Origin: Rhodococcus sp. JCM 9791
GTDB taxonomy: Bacteria; Actinomycetota; Actinomycetes; Mycobacteriales; Mycobacteriaceae
Assembly (NCBI GenBank): GCA_001312645.1
Contig: BBEG01000019.1
Span: 1-33,667, forward strand
Length of the DNA stretch: 33,667 bases
Reading direction: 5' to 3'
Shown here in pieces: positions 19,179 to 28,294 of this stretch. The notes under the pieces were generated by a model. That model was not told the origin of the DNA. It ran no database searches and saw nothing but the letters and a program-made list of their open reading frames with translations. Each line of letters begins with the position of its first letter. Within the stretch, counting starts at the first letter, position 1. Position numbers and translations under genes: made by a program.

Positions 19179-19931
19179 ATGTTGCTTGAAGGACAATCCG
19201 GTCTCGTCACCGGAGCAGCCGGAGGTATCGGCCGCGGAATCGCGACCACGCTCGCGGCAGAAGGCGCCGCGGTCGTTGTCGCCGATCTGGAAAGATCCCG
19301 CGAAGGCGGTGAAGAGACCGTCGCGATGATCGAAGCCAAGGGCGGCCGCGCCATCTTCGTAGCATGTGATGTCACCTCACCCGAAGAAACGCAGTCGCTC
19401 GTTAACCAGTGCATCGACACATACGGTGAACTAGATTTCGCCGTCAACAACGCCGGGGTCGCCGTGGTCAAGCCCCTAGCCGAGAACACCGATGAGGACT
19501 ACCGCCTAGTGACCAGCGTCAACCTCGACGGAACTTTCTACGGCATGCGGGCCCAACTCAACCACATGGCTTCCCGCGGAACCGGTGCGATCGTGAACAT
19601 CGCTTCCGTTGCCGGACTGGCAGCAGTCCGCAACATTGGCGTCTACACCGCCACCAAACACGGCATTATCGGCATGACCAAGAACGCGGCAATGGAATAC
19701 GGCGAACAAGGAGTACGCATTAACGCAGTGTGCCCCAACGCAATCCGGACACCGCTCCTCGAAGGCGCACCCGAAGAATTCCGAGAAGGCCTCATCGCGC
19801 CGCAAGCGATCAAACGACTCGGCGAACCCGAGGAAGTCGGCGACGCTGTGGCCTGGCTGTTGTCGGACAAGGCCGCCTACATCACCGGGGTCGCACTGCC
19901 TGTGGACGGCGGCTACCTGACAGGGCCATAA
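19179..19931 (+). CDS. Short-chain dehydrogenase/reductase
   Basis: An intact 250-aa classical SDR. The coenzyme motif TGAAGGIG starts at about residue 11, D37 of VVADL suggests NAD(H), NNAG follows at about 90, and the catalytic Ser and YTATK complete the active site. The ending YITGVALPVDGGY is typical. It interconverts an alcohol and a ketone. Between cupin dioxygenases and a butanediol-dehydrogenase-like gene, it probably prepares or reduces a hydroxyketone. ATG 19179 is preferred over an upstream in-frame start that lacks family sequence. Confidence 0.9.
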   Translation: MLLEGQSGLVTGAAGGIGRGIATTLAAEGAAVVVADLERSREGGEETVAMIEAKGGRAIFVACDVTSPEETQSLVNQCIDTYGELDFAVNNAGVAVVKPLAENTDEDYRLVTSVNLDGTFYGMRAQLNHMASRGTGAIVNIASVAGLAAVRNIGVYTATKHGIIGMTKNAAMEYGEQGVRINAVCPNAIRTPLLEGAPEEFREGLIAPQAIKRLGEPEEVGDAVAWLLSDKAAYITGVALPVDGGYLTGP

Positions 19932-19976
19932 CGCCGCGCCAGCCGCACCTACGCAAAAATTCCGTCATTCCCGTCT

Positions 19977-20032
19977 GATGCCGATCGCCGCGAGATCGCC
20001 AAACAACAATGGACCTCGCGGCGATCGGCATC
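19977..20032 (+). terminator. 18-bp stem terminator after the SDR gene
   Basis: GATGCCGATCGCCGCGAG (19977-19994) pairs perfectly with 20015-20032 around a 20-base loop, 45 bp after the SDR stop. There is no U tract. It separates the SDR from the alcohol dehydrogenase gene, so the latter may have its own promoter in the 190 bp that follow. Confidence 0.65.
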
Positions 20033-20220
20033 GGCAATTCACGAGCACGATTCACGCTACGTCGAAGCAGCGAACGTGACGCACGGCGCGCCACCCACCG
20101 GCGCAGGGTCACAACCGACGCACCGCCTGTATCAGACACCTGTCGATCAGTGAACAAAGCCAACCCCTCTACCACCGGGAACACCACCCGTGTGCAGGTT
20201 GACAGTTCAAAGGAGAATTC

Positions 20221-21266
20221 ATGCGCGCAGCAATGTATTTCGGAAATCAAAACGTCGAGGTGATCGACGTACCCGATCCCACACCCGCCGCCGGGCAGGC
20301 GAAGATCAAGGTCAGCTTCAATGGTATCTGCGGATCCGACCTGCACGAGTATTACACCGGCCCGGTCTACATTCCGAGTGAAGCACATCACTAACGGGGC
20401 AAAAGGCTCCCCTGATCCTTGGCCACGAATTCTCCGGTGTCATCACCGAACTCGGAGACGGCGTGGATGCGTTCGAGGTCGGAGATCGCGTTGCTGTCGA
20501 ACCTTTGTACTACTGCGGTGAGTGTTCCCGTTGCACCGCAGGAAATTACAACACCTGCAGCCAGATCGGTTTTCACGGATTGATGGCGGACGGTGGCATG
20601 GCCGAATACACGGTCGTGCCGGTTGGAATGCTGCACAAGCTCCCCGACGACTTTCCCTTGGATCTCGGCGCGCTCGTCGAGCCGATGGCGGTCGCCTACC
20701 ACGCGGCACGTCTCGGGGATCTGTCCCCAGGTGATACCGCGATTGTGTTCGGCGCCGGCCCTATCGGAATCGGTTTGTGGTTCGCGTTGCGCGGGATGGG
20801 AATCGATGAAGTTGTCGTCGTCGAACCGTCGAGTGAGCGCCGCGATGCCATCGGAAATCTCGGTGCTCACGTTCTGGATCCCAGTTCAGAGGATGTAATT
20901 GCGGTAGTCATCGAAAGAACGAAGGGCCGTGGTGCTGACGCGGTATTCGACGCTGCAGGAGTGCCGGCGGCCGTCGCCACCGGCCTGAGCTGCCTGGCCG
21001 GTCGATCTCCTTTTGTCAGCGTCGCTCTCTACGAGAAGCCGATCGAAACGCCACTGATCAACTTGATACTCGGGGAATCGCGTATCCAAGGGTCCATGGG
21101 ATATACATCGACCGACTTCGAAGCTGTCATCGAGTTGATGGCCAAGGGACACTACGACACAACGGGATGGGTAACGACCGTTCCCCTCTCCGACGTCGTC
21201 GATGAAGGATTCGACGCTCTTCGAGATGGAAAAAAGATGAAAATTCTCGTCGATCCCACATCTTGA
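20221..21266 (+). CDS. Zinc-dependent alcohol dehydrogenase, 2,3-butanediol dehydrogenase-like (frameshifted)
   Basis: Restored length is 348 aa. This medium-chain dehydrogenase oxidises a secondary or vicinal alcohol with NAD. Catalytic zinc ligands are C in NGICGSDLHEY and H-E in LGHEFSGV; structural zinc cysteines are in YYCGECSRCTAGNYNTC; the coenzyme motif is VFGAGPIGIG. The segment around the break (YTGPVYIPSEAHH) is typical of butanediol dehydrogenases. One base added near 20392 restores the frame. An AAAGGAG ribosome binding site precedes the ATG. With the AcoR-like regulator, cupins and SDR it suggests a pathway for a diol or acyloin. Confidence 0.83.
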
Positions 21267-21417
21267 GTATCCAACTCTATCCGCACGGATAGCGGTTCCT
21301 TTATACGGCGACCATTTCGCTGCACTCATGTCTCATCCGGCGCGTATTTCGGGCTCGCCGCAGGTCCCGGCGAAAAGGCGTCGTCGTGTTCTGCGTTCAG
21401 CGGCACCTCGGAGTTCT

Positions 21418-22677
21418 TTAGGGTTGACCAAACGGAGCGGGCACGATTCCCGCACGTATCCCGATCGCGCTGGCCTCACCTCGGTTGGATACGTCGAGCT
21501 TTTTGAGCACGCTAGCGACGTGAAACTTGATGGTGCTCTGACTGATTCCAAGTTCTTCCGCGATAGCTCGGTTGCGTTTTCCCGTAGATAGATGAGCGAG
21601 TACTTCGAGTTCTCGCGGATTCAGGGTGGACAGGAGGTGCTCGTCGGGGCGGGCCGCGGGTGGGTCGAGAGGAATTGTGAGCGTTACACGGCTTCCCCAT
21701 CCGCTGATCGATTCGATGTCGATCCGACCGCGCAATGTGTTCAGGCGGCCGGACAACTGTCGGGTCAGGGCAGTGCGGTCGAGAGTTCCGTGGCCCTGGT
21801 CGCGAAGCTCGATCAGAACATTGTCACCGTCGCAATCCCAGGCGATACGCAATCGACGTAGTTCCGGTTGAGCACCGAAGGCGAGAACGACGGCACGGAC
21901 CATCGCCCGCGCCGCAGCCGCCACCTCGCCCGGCAGCGGACGTCCGTCAGCCGGCGGGTCGGCGTAGTCGACTTCGACATCCCGATGTCGCAACAACGGG
22001 CGCAGTTCCCCTTGCAGCCTGGCAAATGCGGTCGTCACGGCTTCCTCGGAGAGAACTCGGTCTGCATCGCCCGCAGACCTCAGAGTGATCAACGCGGCTG
22101 ACGCCGTCTCACTTGCTGTGATTCGAGCACGACGATCGTCGAGATCGTTCGAGCGGAGCGTTCCGAGGATCGATGACAACGTCGCCTCGTGCAGTTCGGT
22201 CAGTTCGGCGATGGTGCGGGCACGTTCGCTCGACGCGGCCCGCGACTCGGCAAGGTAGTCAGGGCTGGCCTGCGCGACTTGTTGCTGAATGGAGGTAGCA
22301 ACAAGTCCGAAAGCTGCCGCGATCTCGTCAAGCGCGGCCTCGACGCCTTCGGAACCAGGTGCCACGGACTTAGGCGACCGCGGTACGAGAACGAGCAGGG
22401 TGTCGCAGGAATCGCGAACCGCCCAGAGACGGCGACTTCGCCCCGCGAGCGTGGCGAGACATTCGCTTCCCTCCCCCAGACTGATGGTCTGCTTGATCGT
22501 GTCGAGTTCGTCGATGGTCACCCGGTCGACGAGCTCCCGGTTTCCGGCCACCTTACGAGGTCGTCCGGTGCATTCACGGGTGAAAATGATCAGGGCCTCG
22601 TGCGGCCAGAGGTGCGTGAGAAACCGCGAGAATCGGACGGCGATGTCAGGGAGAGGTCCTGTCAGCACCTCTCGCAT
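21418..22677 (-). CDS. LuxR-type regulator with histidine-kinase-like ATPase domain
   Basis: A regulator of about 419 aa. The N-terminal part looks like a GAF-type sensor. The centre (HEATLSSILGTLRSNDLDDR) resembles a degenerate kinase dimerisation helix. An HATPase-like domain follows, with ELRDQGHG and SGWGSRVTLTIPL but no phospho-accepting His that I can place. A LuxR helix-turn-helix (LNPRELEVLAHLSTGKRNRA) closes the protein. The start is uncertain: ATG 22677 is used here because the in-frame extension to 22854 reaches to within 14 bp of the divergent phi start and lacks domain character. It is divergent from the formaldehyde-fixation genes and probably regulates them. Confidence 0.72.
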   Translation of the reverse strand: MREVLTGPLPDIAVRFSRFLTHLWPHEALIIFTRECTGRPRKVAGNRELVDRVTIDELDTIKQTISLGEGSECLATLAGRSRRLWAVRDSCDTLLVLVPRSPKSVAPGSEGVEAALDEIAAAFGLVATSIQQQVAQASPDYLAESRAASSERARTIAELTELHEATLSSILGTLRSNDLDDRRARITASETASAALITLRSAGDADRVLSEEAVTTAFARLQGELRPLLRHRDVEVDYADPPADGRPLPGEVAAAARAMVRAVVLAFGAQPELRRLRIAWDCDGDNVLIELRDQGHGTLDRTALTRQLSGRLNTLRGRIDIESISGWGSRVTLTIPLDPPAARPDEHLLSTLNPRELEVLAHLSTGKRNRAIAEELGISQSTIKFHVASVLKKLDVSNRGEASAIGIRAGIVPAPFGQP

Positions 22678-22868
22678 CGCCGTCAAGGTATCGCCCTGCA
22701 GTCGATCAGCGCCCTCTGGGATAACCACAATTCTCAGCCTAAGCCAGGTGTGCCTCTGCGGCACTGTCCGAAAGGCTAGTGCGAACTCGCCGGGCGGCCG
22801 GGTGCCGGTGCGCACTTCAGTCGGCAGCCTTGTGTTCACAGCACCACCGGACACGACCGAGGAGGAAT

Positions 22869-23449
22869 ATGACCGTCACCATCGAGCAGACGCACATCGG
22901 GTTCAACGACGGGCGCCGTATCGTGCTCGAGGAGAATGATCGGCTACTCAATGCCGTAGCGGCTGATGAGTGGGACAGCGCTGGTGCACTGATTCGTTCT
23001 GCCCGAGCAGTTTTCGTCATCGGCGGCGGGCGCAGCGGCCTGGCCATCCAGATGGCGGCCATGCGGCTGATGCATCTGGGACTTCGGGTGCACGTGCCGG
23101 TGAGGTCACCGCCCCGGCCCTCGACTCCGGGGATGTGTTGATCGCGGTCTCGGGCTCGGGAACTACAGATGCTGTCGTGCGTGCCACCGATACGGCGATC
23201 AAGGTCGGGGCATCGGTACTGGCCGTCACAGCGGCTCCCGAATCGCCACTTGCCCAGCGCGCACGCGCAGTGCTGGTGCTGCCCGCCGCCGACAAGCAGG
23301 ACCACAGCGCGGAAATCACCCTCCAATACGCCGGCAGTCTGTTCGAGCAGTCTGTGCTGCTCGCATTCGACGCACTGTTCCACGCGATGTGGAGCGGCGT
23401 CCATCAGACCGCCGAGCGGCTATGGGAACGCCACGCCAACATCGGCTGA
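22869..23449 (+). CDS. hxlB: 6-phospho-3-hexuloisomerase (frameshifted)
   Basis: Restored length is 193 aa. This SIS-fold enzyme isomerises D-arabino-3-hexulose-6-phosphate to fructose-6-phosphate, the second step of formaldehyde fixation by the ribulose monophosphate route. Visible segments are [41 protein letters not shown] and the C-terminal [15 protein letters not shown]. One base added near 23096 restores the frame. GAGGAA lies before ATG 22869. The order phi-hps, 45 bp apart, matches rmpB-rmpA of methylotrophic mycobacteria. Confidence 0.88.
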
Positions 23450-23494
23450 CCCGAGTCACCCACCACCTAGCGATAATCAACCAAGGAGAAACAC

Positions 23495-24124
23495 ATGACG
23501 AAGCTGCAGGTTGCAGTCGATCTGCTCACCACCGCCGACGCATTGGCGCTCACCAACAAGGTGGCACCGTACGTCGACATCATCGAGCTGGGCACCCCGT
23601 TGATCAAGAATGCCGGTCTCAGCGCCGTCAGCGCGATCAAAGCCGCCCACCCGGACAAGGAGGTCTTCGCGGACCTCAAGACCGCGGATGCCGGATTCCT
23701 CGAGGCCGACCTCGCCTTCTCTGCCGGTGCGGACCTGGTTACGGTTCTCGGCTCCGCAGGTGACGCCACCATCAAGGGCGCTGTCGAGGCCGGCGCAAAG
23801 CATGGCAAAAAGGTGGTCGCGGACCTCATCGGCGTCGCGAACCGCGTCGAGCGCGCCCGCGAGGTCGCCAAGCTCGGTGTCGCATTCGTCGAGATCCATG
23901 CTGGTCTCGACGAGCAGGCGCAGCCCGGATACTCCATTCAGGCACTCCTCGACGACGGCAAGATCGCCGGTGTTCCGTTTTCGGTCGCCGGTGGCGTGAA
24001 GGTCGACACCATCGCCGCCGTCCGCGACGCTGGTGCGGAGGTCGCTGTCGCAGGCGGCGCAATCTACAGCGCCGAAGATCCGGCCGCTGCAGCGAAGGCA
24101 CTCAAGGACGCCCTGTCGAAGTAG
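23495..24124 (+). CDS. hxlA: 3-hexulose-6-phosphate synthase
   Basis: An intact 209-aa TIM-barrel enzyme that condenses formaldehyde with ribulose-5-phosphate. Family blocks are LQVAVDLLT, IIELGTPLIKN, the catalytic FADLKTADAGFLEADLAF region, VEIHAGLDEQ and the phosphate loop VAGGVK...VAGGAIY. AAGGAG sits nine bases before ATG. It forms an operon with the isomerase and is closed by a terminator hairpin. In this window it would capture the formaldehyde released by aromatic O-demethylation. Confidence 0.95.
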   Translation: MTKLQVAVDLLTTADALALTNKVAPYVDIIELGTPLIKNAGLSAVSAIKAAHPDKEVFADLKTADAGFLEADLAFSAGADLVTVLGSAGDATIKGAVEAGAKHGKKVVADLIGVANRVERAREVAKLGVAFVEIHAGLDEQAQPGYSIQALLDDGKIAGVPFSVAGGVKVDTIAAVRDAGAEVAVAGGAIYSAEDPAAAAKALKDALSK

Positions 24125-24136
24125 CCTCATCTATAT

Positions 24137-24172
24137 GAAATGCCCTGAACACGTGAGTGTTCGGGGCATTTC
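24137..24172 (+). terminator. Terminator of the formaldehyde-fixation operon
   Basis: GAAATGCCCTGAACAC and GTGTTCGGGGCATTTC pair over 16 positions with one wobble around a GTGA loop, starting 12 bp after the synthase stop. Confidence 0.85.
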
Positions 24173-24281
24173 GTGGTCAATTCGTTCCGGATTTCACGTT
24201 GGCGTGGTGAGATAGCCCCTCGATCGTTCCCACCAGACCACGTCGACCGTTCCTAGGACACGCACCATATGGCGGGTGGGG

Positions 24282-25818
24282 TCAGAGCGGGCGCCACACC
24301 CGGCCGGTCCGGCTCAGGATCCGTTCCGCCGACGCCGGGCCGGCCGTTCCGGACGGATAGGTGTCCGGTCGACCAAAGGTGCCCCAGTGTTCGAGAAGAG
24401 GATCGATGATCCGCCAGGACAATTCGACTTCCTCCCGGCGGGGGAAGAGTGTGGCATCTGCGCGTAGCACGTCACGGATTAGTCGTTCGTAGGCCTCCGG
24501 CGCCTCCTCGAACACCGACCGGAAGTCCGTTCCCAGGCTGACCCGTTGAATGTGCATGCCGTCGCCGGGACGTTTGGCGCCGATATGCAGTTCGATTCCG
24601 TCGTCCGGCTGAACCCGGAACACGAGCACATTCGAGACCACCGCGACCCGGGCCGCGGGTGAGCCGTGGACCGGGGGCGTGAACGTCACCGCAATCTCGG
24701 CAGTCCGACGGGTGAGGCGTTTTCCGGTGCGGATGAAGAACGGCACGCCAGCCCACCGGCGAGTGGCCACACCGACCGTAACGGCCGCGAAGGTTTCGGT
24801 GGCCGAGTCGGCAGGGAACCCGGACTCGTCAGCCAATCCTGGTACGGGAACATCGTTCTCGACTCCTGCCCCGTATTGGCCGCGAGCCGATGTCTCCGAC
24901 AATGGTCCGAGAAGTTCGGTGGCGGAGAGGATCTTGATCTTCTCGGCGGCGATGCTGTCCGCATCGAGCCTGACGGGTTCTTCCATCGCGATCAACGCCA
25001 GCAGTTGCAGCAGGTGATTCTGGATGACATCGCGGGCGGCGCCGACTCCGTCGTAGTACCCCGCTCGACCCGTTACCCCGACGCTCTCGGACATAGTGAT
25101 CTGCACGTGGTCGATGTGCCGGTTGTTCCACAACGGCTCGAACATCCCGTTCGCGAAGCGCAACGCGAGGATGTTCTGCACCGTCTCCTTCCCCAGATAG
25201 TGATCAATGCGGTAGATCGACGACGACGGAAACACTCGTTCCAGCGCGGCACCGAGGTTTGTGAGCTTGCGAGGTCATGCCCGAACGGTTTCTCCACCAC
25301 TACTCGGCGCCACCCACGATCCCCGCGGTTGAGACCGGCGATTGCGAGCTGACCGCAGACCGTGGCGAACGCGAGGGTGGGATGGACAGGTAGAAGACAT
25401 AGTTTCCGGGCTTGCCGCGTCGAACGTCGAGTTCGGCCAGCCGGGCGGCAAGTGCGGCGAACGCGGCGGTGTCGTCGAACGACCCCTGCACCAGGTGAAT
25501 GCGCTCGGCCAGCGCCTCCCACACCTCCGAGTCGAACGGTGCGCGCGCATGCACAATCACCGCCTCCCTCAACCGGGTTTCGACGTCTGTGCTGTCGCGG
25601 GCGAAGCCGACAAGGTCGAAATCCAATGGCAACTGGCCACCGTGTGCGAGGTCGTAGATGGCCGGAACCAACTTCTTGCGCGCGAGATCACCGGCGATCC
25701 CGAAGATCACCATCGTCGCTGACTCGGTGACCTGACAGGGATTGCCGATCAACGCCTCACCCACGGCGCCCGATCCCCCTGCCAACGAGTTCCGCTCCTG
25801 CACTTCAGAAACCGTCAC
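24282..25818 (-). CDS. zwf: Glucose-6-phosphate 1-dehydrogenase (frameshifted)
   Basis: Restored length is 512 aa. It oxidises glucose-6-phosphate to 6-phosphogluconolactone with NADP, feeding the oxidative pentose phosphate or dissimilatory RuMP cycle. Visible motifs are the coenzyme site VIFGIAGDLARKKL, VVVEKPFGHDL, the active-site RIDHYLGKETVQN, and the substrate region IRTGKRL. Breaks near 25377 (in a CCC run) and 25267 each need one added base. Start GTG 25818 follows GGAGAGCAAGAA. It is divergent from gnd, the next enzyme of the pathway, over a 195-bp gap, and convergent with the hps operon. Confidence 0.9.
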
Positions 25819-26013
25819 TTCTTGCTCTCCGTCTTTCGCTCTACCCGCGCATTGAGCCAATGCACCGAATACCAGTGTCGAAGGATGTGCGGTGGAAAGC
25901 ACTCGGCCGAGCGGCCAGTGTCATCTGCCCGTCCGGTCAGGTGAGGCGAACGTTGAACCCCCGTAGACATAGAACTCGGAAAGACACTGCATATCGAAAG
26001 TGGAACGGTGACG

Positions 26014-26913
26014 ATGAAACTGGGACTTGTCGGTCTGGGACGAATGGGACTGAACATGCGCGAGCGGTTGCGCGAACGCGGATGCGATGCGATCGGATAC
26101 GACCCGAACGCCACCGCCAGCGATGCGAACAGTCTCGAAGCGTTGGTCCAGTTGCTTCCCGCGCCGCGGGCGGTGTGGATAATGGTGCCCGCCGGAGCCC
26201 CGACCCGTCAGGTCATCGGGCAACTTTCACGGCTACTCGCACCCGGCGACCTCGTCGTCGACGGCGGCAACTCCCGATTCACCGACGACAAGATCAACGC
26301 GGAGATCCTCGCCGAACACGGCATCCGCTACCTCGATTGCGGCGTCTCCGGCGGAGTTTGGGGCCGCAAGAACGGTTACGCGCTGATGGTCGGCGGCGAC
26401 GCCGCCGACATCGACCGGTTGATGTCGGTCTTCGACGCGCTGCGGCCGGACGGTGACCGCCAGGACTCGTTCGTCCATGCCGGCCCGGTCGGCGCCGGGC
26501 ACTATACGAAGATGGTGCACAACGGCATCGAGTACGGGCTGATGCAGGCCTACGCCGAGGGGTACGAACTGCTCGCCGCGGAGGAGTCCATCGTCGATGT
26601 GCCTGCGGTCCTGCGTGCCTGGTCCAAAGGTACCGTCGTGCGCTCCTGGTTGCTCGACCTCCTGGTGCAGGCTCTGTCCGCGGATCCCGACCTGGCCGCG
26701 ATCTCCGGCTACACCGAGGATTCCGGTGAAGGCCGCTGGACCGTCGAAGAAGCCATCGCCCACGCAGTCCCCGCACCGGTCATCTCCGCCGCATTGTTCG
26801 CGCGATTCGCCTCCCGCCAGCACGATTCACCTGCCATGAAAGCCGTTTCGGCACTGCGCAATCAGTTCGGCGGACACGCCGTCCGGTCCGCCGAACCTGC
26901 CGGGACCGCATGA
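26014..26913 (+). CDS. gnd: 6-phosphogluconate dehydrogenase, decarboxylating (short type)
   Basis: An intact enzyme of 299-301 aa that converts 6-phosphogluconate to ribulose-5-phosphate, CO2 and reduced coenzyme. Its length marks the short, often NAD-linked GntZ/YqeC-type family. Motifs are the coenzyme site GLVGLGRMG, MVPAG, VDGGNS, the catalytic GVSGGVWG and GHYTKMVHNGIEYG. The start may be ATG 26014 or the in-frame GTG 26008. Its product ribulose-5-phosphate is the formaldehyde acceptor of 3-hexulose-6-phosphate synthase, so this gene closes the cycle. The TGA overlaps the ATG of a broken next gene. Confidence 0.93.
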   Translation: MKLGLVGLGRMGLNMRERLRERGCDAIGYDPNATASDANSLEALVQLLPAPRAVWIMVPAGAPTRQVIGQLSRLLAPGDLVVDGGNSRFTDDKINAEILAEHGIRYLDCGVSGGVWGRKNGYALMVGGDAADIDRLMSVFDALRPDGDRQDSFVHAGPVGAGHYTKMVHNGIEYGLMQAYAEGYELLAAEESIVDVPAVLRAWSKGTVVRSWLLDLLVQALSADPDLAAISGYTEDSGEGRWTVEEAIAHAVPAPVISAALFARFASRQHDSPAMKAVSALRNQFGGHAVRSAEPAGTA

Positions 26914-27014
26914 ACTTGACAACCTCGACCCGACCTGACGCCGCCCGCGCCCGTGAATGGACGAAGCTGCTGACCCGCCACACCGTCGCGGCGGGAGCTT
27001 CCGGTGATCACTGA
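26910..27014 (+). pseudogene. N-terminal remnant of a gene coupled to gnd
   Basis: ATG 26910 overlaps the gnd stop as ATGA and opens 34 codons (starting MNLTTSTRPD) with normal actinobacterial codon use, including an Ala/Arg-rich helix AAR-AREWTKLL. It stops at 27014 where the sequence character changes. A coupled third sugar-phosphate gene, for example glucose-6-phosphate isomerase or transaldolase, would be expected here and was probably cut by the rearrangement that brought in the IS5 element. The family cannot be named from 34 residues. Confidence 0.45.
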
Positions 27015-27109
27015 ATAACCAAATGTGAGTTGGTTTGGGTAGACCGCACAGATCCGGGTGTTGACCGCACGTTGCGTCCTTCGCGTGCAATGAATGCGAA
27101 AGCTCGCTG

Positions 27110-27166
27110 TTACTCGCTGGTTCGGGCGGGGGTGATCTGGATTTCGTCGAGTATCAGGTGCTTCAT
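27110..27166 (-). CDS. Possible 18-aa peptide gene
   Basis: ATG 27166 is preceded by GGAGAAGAACC, a good ribosome binding site, and reads MKHLILDEIQITPARTSE before a TAA. Third-position G/C is high. It lies 33 bp downstream of a truncated minus-strand frame. It could be a real short peptide, the start of a decayed gene, or the head of a longer protein broken by missing bases. I know no family. Confidence 0.25.
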   Translation of the reverse strand: MKHLILDEIQITPARTSE

Positions 27167-27199
27167 GGTTCTTCTCCGTTTCATGTGTGTGCGTGTGGT

Positions 27200-27304
27200 T
27201 CAGAAGAGGTAGGTGTCGCGGTACTCGTTGGTACCGGGACATTCTTCGAGGAAGCTCGCATCGACTCTTTGCTCTCCGCCGGCCCCGAGATCGCGAATCT
27301 CTTA
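27200..27304 (-). pseudogene. C-terminal remnant of an unidentified gene at the IS5 edge
   Basis: The minus-strand frame entering from the left edge of the IS5 element encodes about 33 residues ending in ECPGTNEYRDTYLF before TGA, with strongly G/C-biased third positions. No start codon exists on this side of the element. The DNA on the other side of the element is a plus-strand CD-NTase fragment, so the rest of this gene is missing. It was probably removed by an IS-mediated deletion. Confidence 0.4.
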
Positions 27305-28294
27305 GAGTGTGTTTGAAAACCGTCAGCTTCGGGCGAGCCGCCTAGTCATGGTCGCGATCATCGCGATGTGAACCATGGCCTCGTGGTGGTCGGGTCTGGT
27401 TTCGTAGTCTCGCACGCAGCGGCGGTGCTTGTTGATCCACGCGAAACTTCTCTCGACCACCCAAACATGTGGACGGACATGGAAACCGGTCACGCCGGGG
27501 ATACGTTTGATGATCTGCATAGGCAGGGCGAGAACATCTTTCGCCCAGACTGGCAACCGTCCGGGATATCCACCATCAGCCCAGACCAGCCGGATGGTGG
27601 AGAACCTGCCGCGCAGTGCGACCAGGAGTCGGTGCGCGGCGTCGCGGTCCTGGATCGAGGCAGCAGTGACGACAACGGCGAGCAACAGTCCGTTCACATC
27701 CACGGCAATGTGCCGCTTGACGCCGTTCGTTCTCTTGCCGCCATCCCAGCCGCGGCTCGATCGAGGCACGGTATCGGCAGCCTGCACCGTCTGCGAGTCG
27801 ATGATCGCCGCGCTCGGGCACCGGTCCCGCCCGTCACGCACCCGCAGCCGGTCGCGCAGCACATCGACGATGCGCTGCCACGCACCGCTGTGAGCCCAGC
27901 GGGCGAAGACCGCGTACACCGTCCCGGCCGGCGGGAACTCCACCGGCAGTTGCCGCCAAGCGATACCACCGCGCACGATGTACAAGATGGCATCCACTAT
28001 CACACGGCGGCAATACTTCTCGGGTCGTCCCCCACGGCCTGCCGTACTGCCCGGCTCAGGCAACAGCGGTTCGAGGGTCGCCCACTCTGCGTCGGTGACC
28101 GACGACGAGTACACCGCGCAACCATGTCCGCCCGCCGCCTGGGGCGGGCACGACGGGCATGGCGAGGTCGGCGATTGTCGCATCGTGGCTCCTGGCTCGG
28201 GCGGGGACTTGGTAATCACCGACCCAACCAGGAGCCCACTTCTGCAGTGCTCAGCGAGGCACACGCCCGCAATTGCGAGTTCTCAAACACCCTC
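27305..28294 (-). mobile_element. IS5-family insertion sequence
   Basis: A complete element of 990 bp. Terminal inverted repeats are GAGTGTGTTTGAAAAC on the left and, read inward, GAGGGTGTTTGAGAAC on the right (14 of 16 identical). It is flanked by TA on both sides, a duplication reported for part of the IS5 family. The transposase lies on the minus strand and is intact, so the element may be active. It separates the pentose phosphate block from the truncated CD-NTase gene. Confidence 0.85.
27323..28183 (-). CDS. IS5 family transposase
   Basis: An intact DDE transposase of 286 aa from ATG 28183; a longer in-frame start at 28264 lies too close to the inverted repeat. The N-terminal DUF4096-like block (VTDAEWATLEPLLPEP...RRVIVDAILYIVRGG) leads to the catalytic residues D in IIDSQTV, D in VWADGGYPG and E in VVERSFAWINKHRRC. 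It ends just inside the left inverted repeat. Confidence 0.95.
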   Translation of the reverse strand: MRQSPTSPCPSCPPQAAGGHGCAVYSSSVTDAEWATLEPLLPEPGSTAGRGGRPEKYCRRVIVDAILYIVRGGIAWRQLPVEFPPAGTVYAVFARWAHSGAWQRIVDVLRDRLRVRDGRDRCPSAAIIDSQTVQAADTVPRSSRGWDGGKRTNGVKRHIAVDVNGLLLAVVVTAASIQDRDAAHRLLVALRGRFSTIRLVWADGGYPGRLPVWAKDVLALPMQIIKRIPGVTGFHVRPHVWVVERSFAWINKHRRCVRDYETRPDHHEAMVHIAMIATMTRRLARS

